DNA from: Sergeia podlipaevii
Taxonomy: Eukaryota > Euglenozoa > Kinetoplastea > Trypanosomatida > Trypanosomatidae
Assembly: GCA_030849805.1 (NCBI GenBank)
Contig: JASANZ010002162.1
Location: forward strand, 1-59,072
DNA: 59,072 nucleotides
Reading direction: 5' to 3'
Numbering within the stretch: position 1 is the stretch's first letter; each line of letters begins with the position of its first letter. The notes beneath the pieces were generated by a model. It was not told where the DNA came from. It saw only the letters and a list, made by a program, of their open reading frames with translations, and did not search any database. The translations under genes and the position numbers were made by a program. Shown here one piece after another: positions 29,724 to 39,700 of the stretch.

Positions 29724-31580
29724 ATGTCTGGCAGCTCCTTCGAGTCTCTTTCCTGTACGAGCAGCTTCGACATGCTTGAGGATCTCGATCCCCTCCTGCT
29801 GCAGCAGCGCCGCCGCCGCTGCTTGTCTCCACAGCCGCTGCTTCAAGGTGAATTGAGAGATCCACCGACCCTTACCACGCGCTATATTGCCACTCATGAC
29901 GGCAGCGGATACCTGCGACCGTGTACACCCTCTGTGGTGCTCATGGGCTCCGTAGTGAGTACTCGACGAGAGGAAGAAGATGAAGAAAAGAAGGAGAAGA
30001 ACGAAGAGGAATGTGACGTGGCAATCCTGAGTCCAGTTCTCCGCGATAGTGCGGCAGCAGCTGCCGCTGCGGTTGCCACTTCTGTCTCCTCGCCTCCCCT
30101 CCTCCCCTCCCTCCCTCCTTTGTCACAGCAGCAGCAGCAGCAGCGCGCGTTAGCCTTGATAGCTTCAGGTACTACAGGGGTGGTAATAGGCAGACTTCCC
30201 GCACCTTCTGCGCCAGAGGTCACTTTTTCTTCTTCGGATGCTCTCACGCCTGAGCCATCCAGTTGGCCGACGCAGGAGGTAAGTGGCGGCGGCGGCTGCA
30301 GTGCAGGTGGCTTTCCATCAACGGGCAGCATAGCACGGTATCAACAAGGAGAGAGCACCTCAGTCACTCTAACTGCCAGCTCAGTGGTGCAGCCGGCGCC
30401 GACGGTTCCTGCTCCTGTTGCTGCCCAAGTCAACAGGGAGGAGGTCAGTAATAAGATTGGGGTGAAGAGCGATATCAATAAACACAGCACCGGTAAAAAT
30501 TCGACGACGACTACTAGCCGCAGCAGCAGCAGTAGTAGCAGCAAGAGATATCCCGGGGTGGACATAGCCACGTCAATCACAGGCTACACGCGCTCCACTG
30601 AGAGTAAAGACAGCTCTCCAGCTTCCTGCGGCGAGGGTGGCGGTGGCGCAGGAGTTGGAAAAGGAGGAGGTAAAGGGGAAGGAGAAAAGAAATTAGATGG
30701 TGGCGGTGGTACAACCCGCAGCGGTAATGCAGGACGGCAGCAGCAGCACAGGCAGCGGACTCGTCACCGCCTCAGTGTCAATCTGCTTGCCTCTGATGAC
30801 GAAGAGGAAGAAGACGAAGAAAGGGAAAGGAGCGCTGGTTTGTGTCAGAAGGCAATCAATGTGGCAGCCACTACCACCACTGCGACTGCGCATGGGGGCA
30901 ATCCCACAAGGGGCGGGACTGGGGCTTCTTCTGCGCTTGCGTTAGACACGATCACGAGACACCTACTACTACCACAGCAGCAGCAACAACAACAACAGCG
31001 GCACCTCTTTCAGCTTGCAGCAACCACTACAGAGAGCGAAAGTGCCTCCTACAGCTATGTCAATAGCAAGAGCAATGGCAACCGCAGCAGCAGCAGCAAC
31101 AGCAAGAGCAGCACGCTCCTTACATCCCCTGCGTCCTGCGATGATGGAGAGGGCAAGCCAGCGAAGCTGCTGTGCACCAAAGCGCCATCGCACAAAGAGA
31201 AGGATGCCACGCCCAACTCTGTGGTGATGTCATTACCTTCCCCGTTTCTCTTTGTGACGCTGCCGTTGCTGTCGACGACGGAGGCGCTGACATTTTTTAT
31301 TGTGCTTCTCATACCCCTAAACATTGCGGCCATCGAGGTGGCCCTGCTGCGAGGACTCGTCAGTCTCACTGGACTTTACGGCTGCTCTCTAGCTGTCTTG
31401 ATAGGGAGTCATATTCTGGTGATGTGGGTAGTGCCAGTGTACTACGGTGTGGCCGTAGTGAAGATGGGGTGTGATGCATGGATGGCAGCGGAGAAGGTTG
31501 TGCCGGACCTACTGGCGGTGCGCATTTATATGTGTCATGTCGCTAATGCTGTCCTCAAAGCAGCTCAATCTATCCAGTAA
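29724..31580 (+). CDS. low-complexity protein with C-terminal membrane hairpin
   Basis: The protein has 618 residues and I do not recognise it. Residues 1 to about 500 are S/T/G/A/Q-rich with an acidic patch near 75-90, poly-Q near 135-140 and 415-425, and short basic clusters, so this part is probably disordered and cytosolic. The last 115 residues differ sharply: two or three hydrophobic segments at about 510-545 and 550-578 are followed by a short amphipathic tail (MGCDAWMAAEKVVPDLL). That arrangement suggests anchoring by a C-terminal hairpin, as seen in reticulon-like membrane-shaping proteins, although I see no specific family motif. The ATG at 29724 is the first in the frame. Confidence 0.65.
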   Translation: MSGSSFESLSCTSSFDMLEDLDPLLLQQRRRRCLSPQPLLQGELRDPPTLTTRYIATHDGSGYLRPCTPSVVLMGSVVSTRREEEDEEKKEKNEEECDVAILSPVLRDSAAAAAAAVATSVSSPPLLPSLPPLSQQQQQQRALALIASGTTGVVIGRLPAPSAPEVTFSSSDALTPEPSSWPTQEVSGGGGCSAGGFPSTGSIARYQQGESTSVTLTASSVVQPAPTVPAPVAAQVNREEVSNKIGVKSDINKHSTGKNSTTTTSRSSSSSSSKRYPGVDIATSITGYTRSTESKDSSPASCGEGGGGAGVGKGGGKGEGEKKLDGGGGTTRSGNAGRQQQHRQRTRHRLSVNLLASDDEEEEDEERERSAGLCQKAINVAATTTTATAHGGNPTRGGTGASSALALDTITRHLLLPQQQQQQQQRHLFQLAATTTESESASYSYVNSKSNGNRSSSSNSKSSTLLTSPASCDDGEGKPAKLLCTKAPSHKEKDATPNSVVMSLPSPFLFVTLPLLSTTEALTFFIVLLIPLNIAAIEVALLRGLVSLTGLYGCSLAVLIGSHILVMWVVPVYYGVAVVKMGCDAWMAAEKVVPDLLAVRIYMCHVANAVLKAAQSIQ

Positions 31581-32905
31581 ATAAGAGAGAATGTGAGTGA
31601 GAGTGAGAGTGAACGAAAAAATTGTGTGTGCCGAGGGGGGAGCAGGTGTTGTTGTTGTTTGTTGTTGTTGTTTTTGCTATTTTCGCCACTACTTGAAACT
31701 ATTATTTTCAAATAAAGTGGTGGGGGATATTTACTATTATTTAAAAAAAAATAATAAAAATGAAAAAGTGGATGTACTTTAGGACTGCATCAATTAAGTT
31801 AATGTGTTTATATTATTATTATTTTTGGCGCATCAGAGGACAGGGAATCTTTTCTTTGCTTATTGCTATTTAAAAAGAAGAAAAAAAAAACGGGGCAAGC
31901 AATATTTGCTTTGTTGATGATGCCGCTGTTTGCTGACTGTTACGTAATCTCTCTCAACTACTTTGGAGCTATCTTTCCCTTCTATGCGCATCTATCTAAC
32001 TATCTACATATACATTGTTTTTTTTTACTGCTGCTGTTATCATTATACCTAAAGTGATTAAATCTTTTTTCTCTTTTAAAAGTTTTTTTTTTTGCTTACT
32101 GCCTTATTTTTATTATTATTATTACTACTTTTATTACTTTCTGCTACAACTAGGGGCGTTGCTCTCTCTCTCTCACACTCTTTCTCCCTCTTGCGTGCCA
32201 GCGCGTGCTTTTTGTGTTATTTTATTTTATTTTTCTTTTCATCGGCATACATAGGGCAGAGGAGAGATGAAAAGAAAGAAATATACAGCGAAATGACGCT
32301 TCTTTTTTTTTTTTCGAATGCGCATTTATGCTGTGTTTGGGTATTTCTGTTGCTGTTGTTTGTTGTTGATTTCCTTTATTCGTTTATTTCTACTTTTGTT
32401 TTACACGCTTTAAGGTGCATGCAACATGTGCTGTATGATTGTCTCTCTTGCTGCTGTTTTTTTTTCTATTTATTCCTCTTTTTTTTCTCTTTTTTTTTTG
32501 CTTCTTAATTCAATTCTATAATTATTGGGGTATTTTCTGATACATAAACAGATAGTGAAGTTCCCTCACACATACATACTAGAGACCCTACAGCCTGCTT
32601 CCTCACTCCCTATTCATTTATATATATATATATATTTTCTTTACCGAACTCATCCTAACTAGTACTTTCTCTTTGGTGGTGTTGTTGTTGTGTCGTCCTG
32701 TTCTCATTACGCCATCGCACAGAGCACTCAGCTGTATTTAGGCATTTCTCATACTCCTGCTCAAGCTCAAGCGCGCACACACACACACACACACTCAGGA
32801 GAAGGAGGGTGGTGGATCCTTACAAAAGAAGAGTTACTTTTCTCTTTGTTTCTCTCTCTCTCTCTCTCTTGATTACTATTTTTTTTAAAAAAAAAAAACG
32901 AGCAT
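31581..32905. other. intergenic spacer upstream of the quinone oxidoreductase
   Basis: T-rich with (TTA)n at about 32111-32130, CT runs at 32162-32175 and 32850-32868, and (TA)n at about 32618-32634. No gene supported. The AG nearest the next ATG (32901-32902) would leave a 3-nt leader, so the true acceptor is probably further upstream, perhaps the AG after the T/C-rich zone before 32800. Confidence 0.45.
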
Positions 32906-33922
32906 ATGCAGCAGCCTATCGAAGTTGTTGTCACCAAGTTTGGCGGGCCTGAGGTACTCGTCACACGTCCATCTCTTCTTACCCCCGACACCGTCAAGCT
33001 CCACTCAGATGAGGTGCTTGTTCGCAACTCCTATGCTGGAGTGAACTTTATTGATACGTACTACCGCTCAGGGCTCTACAAGAAACCCATGATGCCGTTC
33101 GTACCTGGCGAAGAGGGCGCTGGGGAAATCGTGATGTTGGGCTCCAAGGCGCCTTCTGGACTTATGGGGAAGCACGTGGCGTACTTTTACGGTGGTGGCG
33201 GCGGTAGTTACAGCAGCTATACGGTGGTCAAAACCGCTGCTGCGCGTGTGATCCCTGAGGGGATCACGGATGCTCAGGCGGCCTCCCTTGTGTGTCAAGG
33301 CTTCACTGCCCACTACCTTGTTCACGACAGCTATGTGTGTGGCCCGGAGTCACTCGTGGTGGTGCATGCCGCTGCCGGGGGCACTGGGTTGCTGATCTGT
33401 CAGATGGCAAAACTGCGTGGTGCGACAGTGATTGGCATCTGTGGCGGCAGCGTCAAGGCTGAAGTTGCAAAGAGAGTTGGCCGATGCGATCACGTGGTTG
33501 ACTACACTGCAGAAAGCGACTGGGTGGCTGCGGTGCGTGCGGTGTGCCCTGAAAGTCGCCATGGACGGGTGGATTGCGTGTACGATGGCGTGGGGAAGGC
33601 GACCTTTGTGAAGAGTGTCTCGCTGCTGAGGCCGCATGGCTACATGATCAGCTTTGGCAACGCCAGCGGGGCGGTACCCCCTCTTGCTCCACTGGAGCTG
33701 ATGCGTGCGGGCAGCATTTACCTTCAACGGCCAACCCTTGCAGACTACCTTTTAACGCCAAGCGAATATGACAAGCGTGCTGTGGATGTGTTTGGATGGA
33801 TGGCGGCGGGGAAGTTGACGTTGGTATCGGAAACTGTAATGCCCTTGACGGAGGCCGCACAGGCGCATGCGCTGCTGGAGGGACGCAATACAATAGGTAA
33901 GGTGCTGCTTAAGTGTTTATAA
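32906..33922 (+). CDS. NADPH:quinone oxidoreductase (zeta-crystallin-type, MDR family)
   Basis: The protein has 338 residues, slightly longer than the usual 325. The N-terminal GroES-like half carries the family hallmarks: VNFIDTYYRSGLY near 51-63 and FVPGEEGAGEI near 68-78. The Rossmann half has the NADPH-binding AAAGGTGLLICQMAK at about 153-167 (family AAAGGVG) and VDCVYDGVGKATF near 222-234. No catalytic zinc cysteines are present, as expected for the quinone oxidoreductase branch of medium-chain dehydrogenases. The family reduces quinones or alpha,beta-unsaturated carbonyls with NADPH and is linked to oxidative stress defence. No clear targeting signal, so probably cytosolic. The gene has almost no repeat insertions. 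Confidence 0.92.
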   Translation: MQQPIEVVVTKFGGPEVLVTRPSLLTPDTVKLHSDEVLVRNSYAGVNFIDTYYRSGLYKKPMMPFVPGEEGAGEIVMLGSKAPSGLMGKHVAYFYGGGGGSYSSYTVVKTAAARVIPEGITDAQAASLVCQGFTAHYLVHDSYVCGPESLVVVHAAAGGTGLLICQMAKLRGATVIGICGGSVKAEVAKRVGRCDHVVDYTAESDWVAAVRAVCPESRHGRVDCVYDGVGKATFVKSVSLLRPHGYMISFGNASGAVPPLAPLELMRAGSIYLQRPTLADYLLTPSEYDKRAVDVFGWMAAGKLTLVSETVMPLTEAAQAHALLEGRNTIGKVLLKCL

Positions 33923-34034
33923 AAGGAATATATATATATAAACGATATGGTATATGATACTTTTCTTTTCTTCGTTCTCTTTTCTATTTTACTTTATCTT
34001 TTTTCGTTATCCAGCATTGAGTGTACCACTATAC

Positions 34035-34079
<45 letters not shown>

Positions 34080-35150
34080 CTGGCTTTTTTTAAAACTCTT
34101 TATTGTGTGTACGTACCTTTGCCAACGGTGCTGTTGTGGTTGCTTTTCTTATTCTTTTGATTGTTGTTGTATATATGTATGTCTGTGTGATATACTTGCA
34201 GTTTCTCTCTCAGTTGCGAATTGAAAAAAAAAAAAAAAACATACATAGTTATTCAAAAAGAAACATAAGAATTATATGAGAAAAATTAAAATGGCGCACG
34301 CTGCTCTTTATATGGTGTGAAAGTGAAAAGGTACGCACACAGGTAATGTTCCAAAAAACAAGTGAAGATGGAAATATATGCATTGTTTTTCATGAGTGCC
34401 CTTTACAAAAATATTTGCCCCACCTTCAATTGTTATTTTATTTATCTATTTTTACCCTCATCATTAGATCCTTTTTTTTTTCTCTTCAGTAGACAAAAAG
34501 AAAACAATATTCATTCAGTTGGTATTTGCTTTTCTATCGTTGTGCATTGTTGTTGTAGTTGTTCATGCATGTTTTTTTTCTACTTCAAAAGATTTTTTTT
34601 ATTTTCTTTTTTGAGGAGGAGGGTAATATTCTTTTCGTTGGTTTGATTTTTAGTCTGCTTTGTTTCCCTGTTGTGTACTACGCAGCACATTTTTCTCCCT
34701 CCCATTTCCCTCTTCCTTTGTTTTCTTTGCGGTAATATATGTACAGAGAAAGCTAACATACATATATATATATAGCTACACGACTGAAATGGGAAGGGGA
34801 AATACTTGTGGGGAGTAGTCTTTTATTAATATTTATTTTTTTTCTTTGAAACAAACAAAAATGAGCATATTGATGCCCCCTCCACCCCTTTTTTTTTGGA
34901 CTTTCACGCACTACAGCCGGCAAGTAGCAATACTTTTGGTATTCTATTGATCATGGCTTGCTTGTTTGCTTTTTATCGCTTATTCTTCTATTGTTCTTTA
35001 ACTCTTCGTTTTCCCTTTTTTTTGCTTTTTTTCTTTCGTACAAACTTAGAAAAAGAAAACTATAGAGCAGCTAGGTGCTACATAACACACAAGTATACAC
35101 GCACGCATAAATAATAATTATTTTTTTTTAAGAGTTTAACCGATAAAAAA
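33923..35150. other. intergenic spacer upstream of the 172-residue protein
   Basis: Holds a 39-nt (TA)n run at 34038-34076, (A)n at 34225-34239 and long T-rich stretches. No gene supported. A T/C tract at about 35003-35036 is followed by CTTAG (AG 35048-35049), a candidate acceptor with a leader of about 100 nt. Confidence 0.5.
34038..34076. repeat. (TA)n microsatellite
   Basis: A 39-nt alternating A/T run, the longest one noted in the window, in the 3' region of the quinone oxidoreductase. Confidence 0.9.
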
Positions 35151-35669
35151 ATGAAACTTCTTAAATTTGTCAACAGTGATGCACCACAGACCCTCACCGG
35201 TGCCCACCTCAGCACTCACTCTCTCGTGCTCAAGAGCGGCAAGCCGAGCGGGTCTCCTGCGAAGGTATGGAAGATTACTCCAGACCACACCGAGACCACC
35301 GCCGCTATGCAAGGAGGCTACTGGCTGATCGATGACGACGGCAAGCCCATCTGCGCTCTCAATGACATCTTGCTTGCTATCCCCGACACGAAGGCTCTAA
35401 CGTGCTCCTCGACCCCGCGTGGCGTCACACAGCAGGAACTAGATGGCGTAGATCTTCGTAGCAAGCTGGGTCGCCAGCTCGAGCGCACACGCGCGGAGTA
35501 CGGCTCAACGTACAAGACGGCATCCAAGTCAGCAAGACTTCTTATGAACGCGGAGGAAGTAACCGCGAAGAAGCATGAGAGCATGAAAAGGAATAGGGAA
35601 GTCGTGGCGGAGGCCATCGAGGCTGGGGAGACACTTGCGCAGCCTGCCACCAAGCGCACGCGTAAGTAA
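35151..35669 (+). CDS. small conserved-looking protein of unknown function with basic C-terminus
   Basis: The protein has 172 residues and I do not recognise a family. Residues 1-85 look like a compact beta-rich domain (MKLLKFVN start, then a SLVLKSG strand, AKVWKITP, and GGYWLIDDDGKPI). Residues 100-160 are helical and charged, rich in K, R and E (RSKLGRQLERTRAEY, then KKHESMKRNREVVAEAI), and the protein ends KRTRK, which could be a nuclear signal. There is no signal peptide or membrane segment. Codon composition matches the other genes and there is no low-complexity run, so it is very likely a real, constrained gene. The ATG follows an A run and sits about 100 nt after a good acceptor. Confidence 0.8.
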   Translation: MKLLKFVNSDAPQTLTGAHLSTHSLVLKSGKPSGSPAKVWKITPDHTETTAAMQGGYWLIDDDGKPICALNDILLAIPDTKALTCSSTPRGVTQQELDGVDLRSKLGRQLERTRAEYGSTYKTASKSARLLMNAEEVTAKKHESMKRNREVVAEAIEAGETLAQPATKRTRK

Positions 35670-36542
35670 CTTGCCCTTTAATTGCAGTATATTGCTATCC
35701 TACGTACCATTTCGTGTTGTTATTTTTCTTTGTTTGTCTAGGAGAGGAGGGGGGGATGAATTGGTTGTTGTCGCTATGATTGATGATGGTGGGTTGATGC
35801 TATCTTGCTGTTTTTGCGAATAAACACAGAGGGAGGAAGATAGAGTGAGAGATGTATCCTGCTTTGTCAGCAGCAGCAGTGTGCGTGATCTTCTTCCTCT
35901 TGTGTGTCTTCATTTTTTTTTCTTTTTTTCTTTAAACAGTTAAGCTCAGTGAGCATGTAGCAGGGGAGCAAAAGAGAGCAGTGTAGAGAGACAGAGAGAG
36001 AGAGATCAAGGGAGGGGGTGTATACATTTAGTTAGCCTATTCATCACCCTCTTCTCTTTCTCCCTTTCTATTCCACTGTTGCGGCTAGCAACGTTTGCTT
36101 CTAAGGTGTGGGTCCTGCTCATTCAAAAAAAGCTGGGCAGTCTTTAAGGACTAAATGTGCTAAATCGAAGAGGAAAAAAATCAGCAAAAAGAGGAGGTGG
36201 AGGAGGAGGAGTTGCCGCGTTTGCGAGTTAGCAATTCAGTGAGGTGAGCTGCTGCACACTGGGCGGTGAAGAGAAGGAAACCCACTACTCCACTTCTCCA
36301 GTTTGCCCTCTCACACACACACACAAAAGAAAAAGAAAGTAACTATCAGATGCGATTCAATCATCCATATTTTTTTTTTCTTTCTCTGAAGGTAATTGAA
36401 GGCAGGGACAAGCACACCATACGAAAGGAAAGAGTAACACGCACTCACGTACACATAGCAAAAAAAAAAAAAAAAATTGCTGAGTTTGAGAAAAAAAACA
36501 TTTTCATCTCAGGCATTCATACACACACACATAGAACCAAGA

Positions 36543-36573
<31 letters not shown>

Positions 36574-36773
36574 TCATCTTGATTACATTTGCGATTAAGA
36601 TTCTTTTTTTAAAAGAGAGAGAGAGAATCAATAAAATCATTACTGTGGTCTTGTTGGAATAATAAAAAAAGGAGGAAAAAAGATAAGGAGTGAAAGAGAA
36701 CCGTACACACACTCACACACCCCGCACACATACACACGCGCGTATATATTTTGATATATGTTATTGCTTCGAT
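35670..36773. other. intergenic spacer upstream of the DDX11-like helicase
   Basis: Mixed T-rich and purine-rich sequence with an A run at about 36461-36476, (TA)n at about 36546-36570 and CA runs at about 36702-36730. No gene supported. A T/C tract at 36371-36387 is followed by an AG at 36390-36391, a candidate acceptor giving a leader of about 380 nt; AG sites nearer the ATG lack a long tract. Confidence 0.45.
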
Positions 36774-39700
36774 ATGCCTCGTATTGGCCCTTATGGTGTT
36801 CCGTTTCCGTTCCCACCTTATGCGCTTCAGGAGCACGCCGTCACGGCTCTACGTGATTTCTTAGAAGCAGATGAAGAAAATGAGAAAGAGAGCTATCATC
36901 ATCACAACTACGATTCTACAACAACACCACAGCAACACGAAGAAAAGAAAAGGAAAAAGAAGACGACGAAGATAGCAGTGCTTGAGTCACCAACTGGCAC
37001 AGGCAAGTCTCATATGCTTCTCAGTGGTGTTCTCTCTTATGTATTTACTCCAGTGGACTCAAATGTCGTCATGCGGCCTGATACAACTGAGAAGAAGAAG
37101 AATAAGGAGAATGGCAGCTGTAGTGATAGCGAAGCACACGCTTCATCTTTGTCTACAGCGGAGCCACCATCAGCACCAACAGGTGGCGTGGGTAGCAGTA
37201 GTGCTAGTGCTAGCGCTGCCACGCCCGTCATTACGCTAGCCGAAGCGCTTGCACAGCAACGCCTACGTGAAGAAGTTGAGCGCGTCCGTGCAGTGCGCAA
37301 GGAGTCTATTAAGATGGAACGCAGAAGGCTGAGACGGATAGAAAAATCAAAGCAACGTGCTCGCGCCATGAAGGCGCGAAGTAGCGGCACCCCGAAGAGA
37401 AACGAGGAGGAGAGAGCAGAAGAAGGCGATGATGAGTTTCTCGTGCAGCAAGACACTACCAGCGACTTTGCCGACGGTGGATCAGCAATGCTTACAGAGC
37501 ATGGCGCGATGGCGTTGTCCAGAGCCGCCGCGGACGACGATTTCCTGAGCTCTTCTTCCTCCTCTTCAGTGGCCTCCCTGAGCGATGACTCCGACTCAGA
37601 TCAAAGGCGGAGGGACGAGGACGATGTGGATGATGCGCAGGTGACTGGTGTGGTGCCGCTGCGCAAGCCCAAGATCTACTTCGCCAGTCGCACTCACACC
37701 CAGCTTCAGCAGCTTATGCAGGACCTGCAAGCAACGAGTTTTTCAAGGAATCCCGTGGTACTGACGCATCCTTCTTTCCGGCAGGACAGGGGCACGGCGG
37801 TGGCCGCTGCACACAGCGCTTCTTTCTTCCCTTCCTCCTCCTCCTCCTCCTCTCCAGTCTCGTCGTCTGATGCTGCTGCTGCCACTGCCACTTCGGTGGC
37901 GGCACCGCAGAGACCCCACTGGCTGCGAGCGGTGCATGTAGCTGGACGTCAACAACTCTGCATTAACGCTGCCATCCGCAGCCGAAGCGCCTCTACCAGT
38001 AGTAGTGGTGGTGGTGGAGTAGCCGGCGCTGCCGCGCTCAACGACATGTGCCTTAGCGCAATGCAGTTTGAGTACTCCGCGGCTGGACGTGCTGCACGGA
38101 AGCGACGGGAGAAGCAGAAGGCAGTCGGGGTGGTCTTTACAAGCGCAACTGCGTCACGTTCTGCGCCTAGGGCGACAGGACTCCACACGGGGACTACTAC
38201 TGGAGGTGACGGAGAGGCAATACACGACATGGAAGATCTTTATGCTTCGGCTGATGCTGCTCCAGGTGGTGGCCATGTGGGCGGCGGCAACGGACACGAG
38301 GATAGCAGTCTAGATGATAACAAGGGATGCGAGTACTGCGCCAAGCACCGGCTTCGTGCCTTTCTTTCCCACGTTATGTCTCTTTCCCCTCAGCGTGATG
38401 ATGATGATGATGCCCGCACCGAGTCTGATGGCAGCAGCCGCAGGGGCATCTCCTTGTCTCTACAAGAGATGATCTCTCTAGGAAAAGAAATGAGAGCCTG
38501 TCCCTACTTAGCCACGAGGCTCCTCGTGCGTGGCGCGGATGTTGTTCTTATTCCATATCCCTACCTGGTTGACGAAGAGCAGCGCAACGCCCTGTTGGGT
38601 GGGGAAGCAACGAACCCGGTGTCAGAGACAGAGGCAGACATGGTGGAGGCCATACGGCGGGCAGGCGGAAAAGGGAAAGATGATGGCGGTGGCGAGAACG
38701 AGAAGGAAGACGATGTCGGAGAAGACGAGGCAAGCGGGACGCTTGGCGTGGTGCTGCATAGGCTGAAGCACCGTCATCATCATCCACGCGGAAGTGCGTC
38801 TGCGCGACCTTCTTCTGCAATTACTGCTGCTTCTTCTTCTTCGCTTGCTAGCCAAACCGTTGGGTTTTCGGGCCCCGTAAATCATAAAGGCCAGGTGGAC
38901 ATGGAGATGCTGGCGCTCGCCCACGCCGCACCACCTAGCGTCACGGGAGACATGGTCGTTATTGATGAAGCGCACAACATCGCCGACTATTGCCGAAGCG
39001 TGAGCACGTCAGCGATCACCTCGACCGAGTTGAAGCTCACCCAAGAGCTTTTGCAGTTGTACTTGCATCGATATGAAAACAGGCTGCTTGTCAAGAACAA
39101 ACAGAAGCTGCGTGAGCTCATCTACTTTATTGGGAAGCTGCTCGATTACTTTTCATCTCTCATCCGCAAAGGGAAACTATCCATCCATGAGAAGAATAGC
39201 AACAGCAGCAAAAGCACTAGTGCCTCCACTGATGCACTGGTGCTATCCTTCAATGAATTTCTCTTTGAGGCTGACGTTGGTCACGTCGACACGTATCCGT
39301 ACGTTCTGTTTTTCACGGAGACACGCCTAGCTGTGAAGCTGCAGGGCTTCATCTCCTACGTGCTCAAGGCAGAAGCAGAGAGACAGCAACAGCAGCAGGA
39401 GAATTCTATCCGAAAGGGTTCCCACGCTGCCTCAGAGGCCACGAGCGCTACTGCCACCGCCGCTTCTACGGTTCTCGCATTATTGCAGTCTGTTGACGTT
39501 GCTGCTGGTGCACGAGTACGCGCAACCACGTCCTCGACTTTTTCTGTCCTTAGCGATTATAGCGATACGAGCAGCCACTCCCGCTACGCCTCCATCATCT
39601 CCGTCGCAGTGCGCAGCTTTGAGCTTCTCCTGCGTCGTTTATACGAGTCCGATGATGCCACCACGCGCCTTATCGTTTCCGCTGCCGCTCCTTTCTCTTC

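Noticed and set aside
36690..36773. Upstream extension of the helicase frame
   Set aside because: It begins at GTG and encodes TH repeats from a CA run; no ATG before 36774, which directly precedes the conserved Q-like motif.
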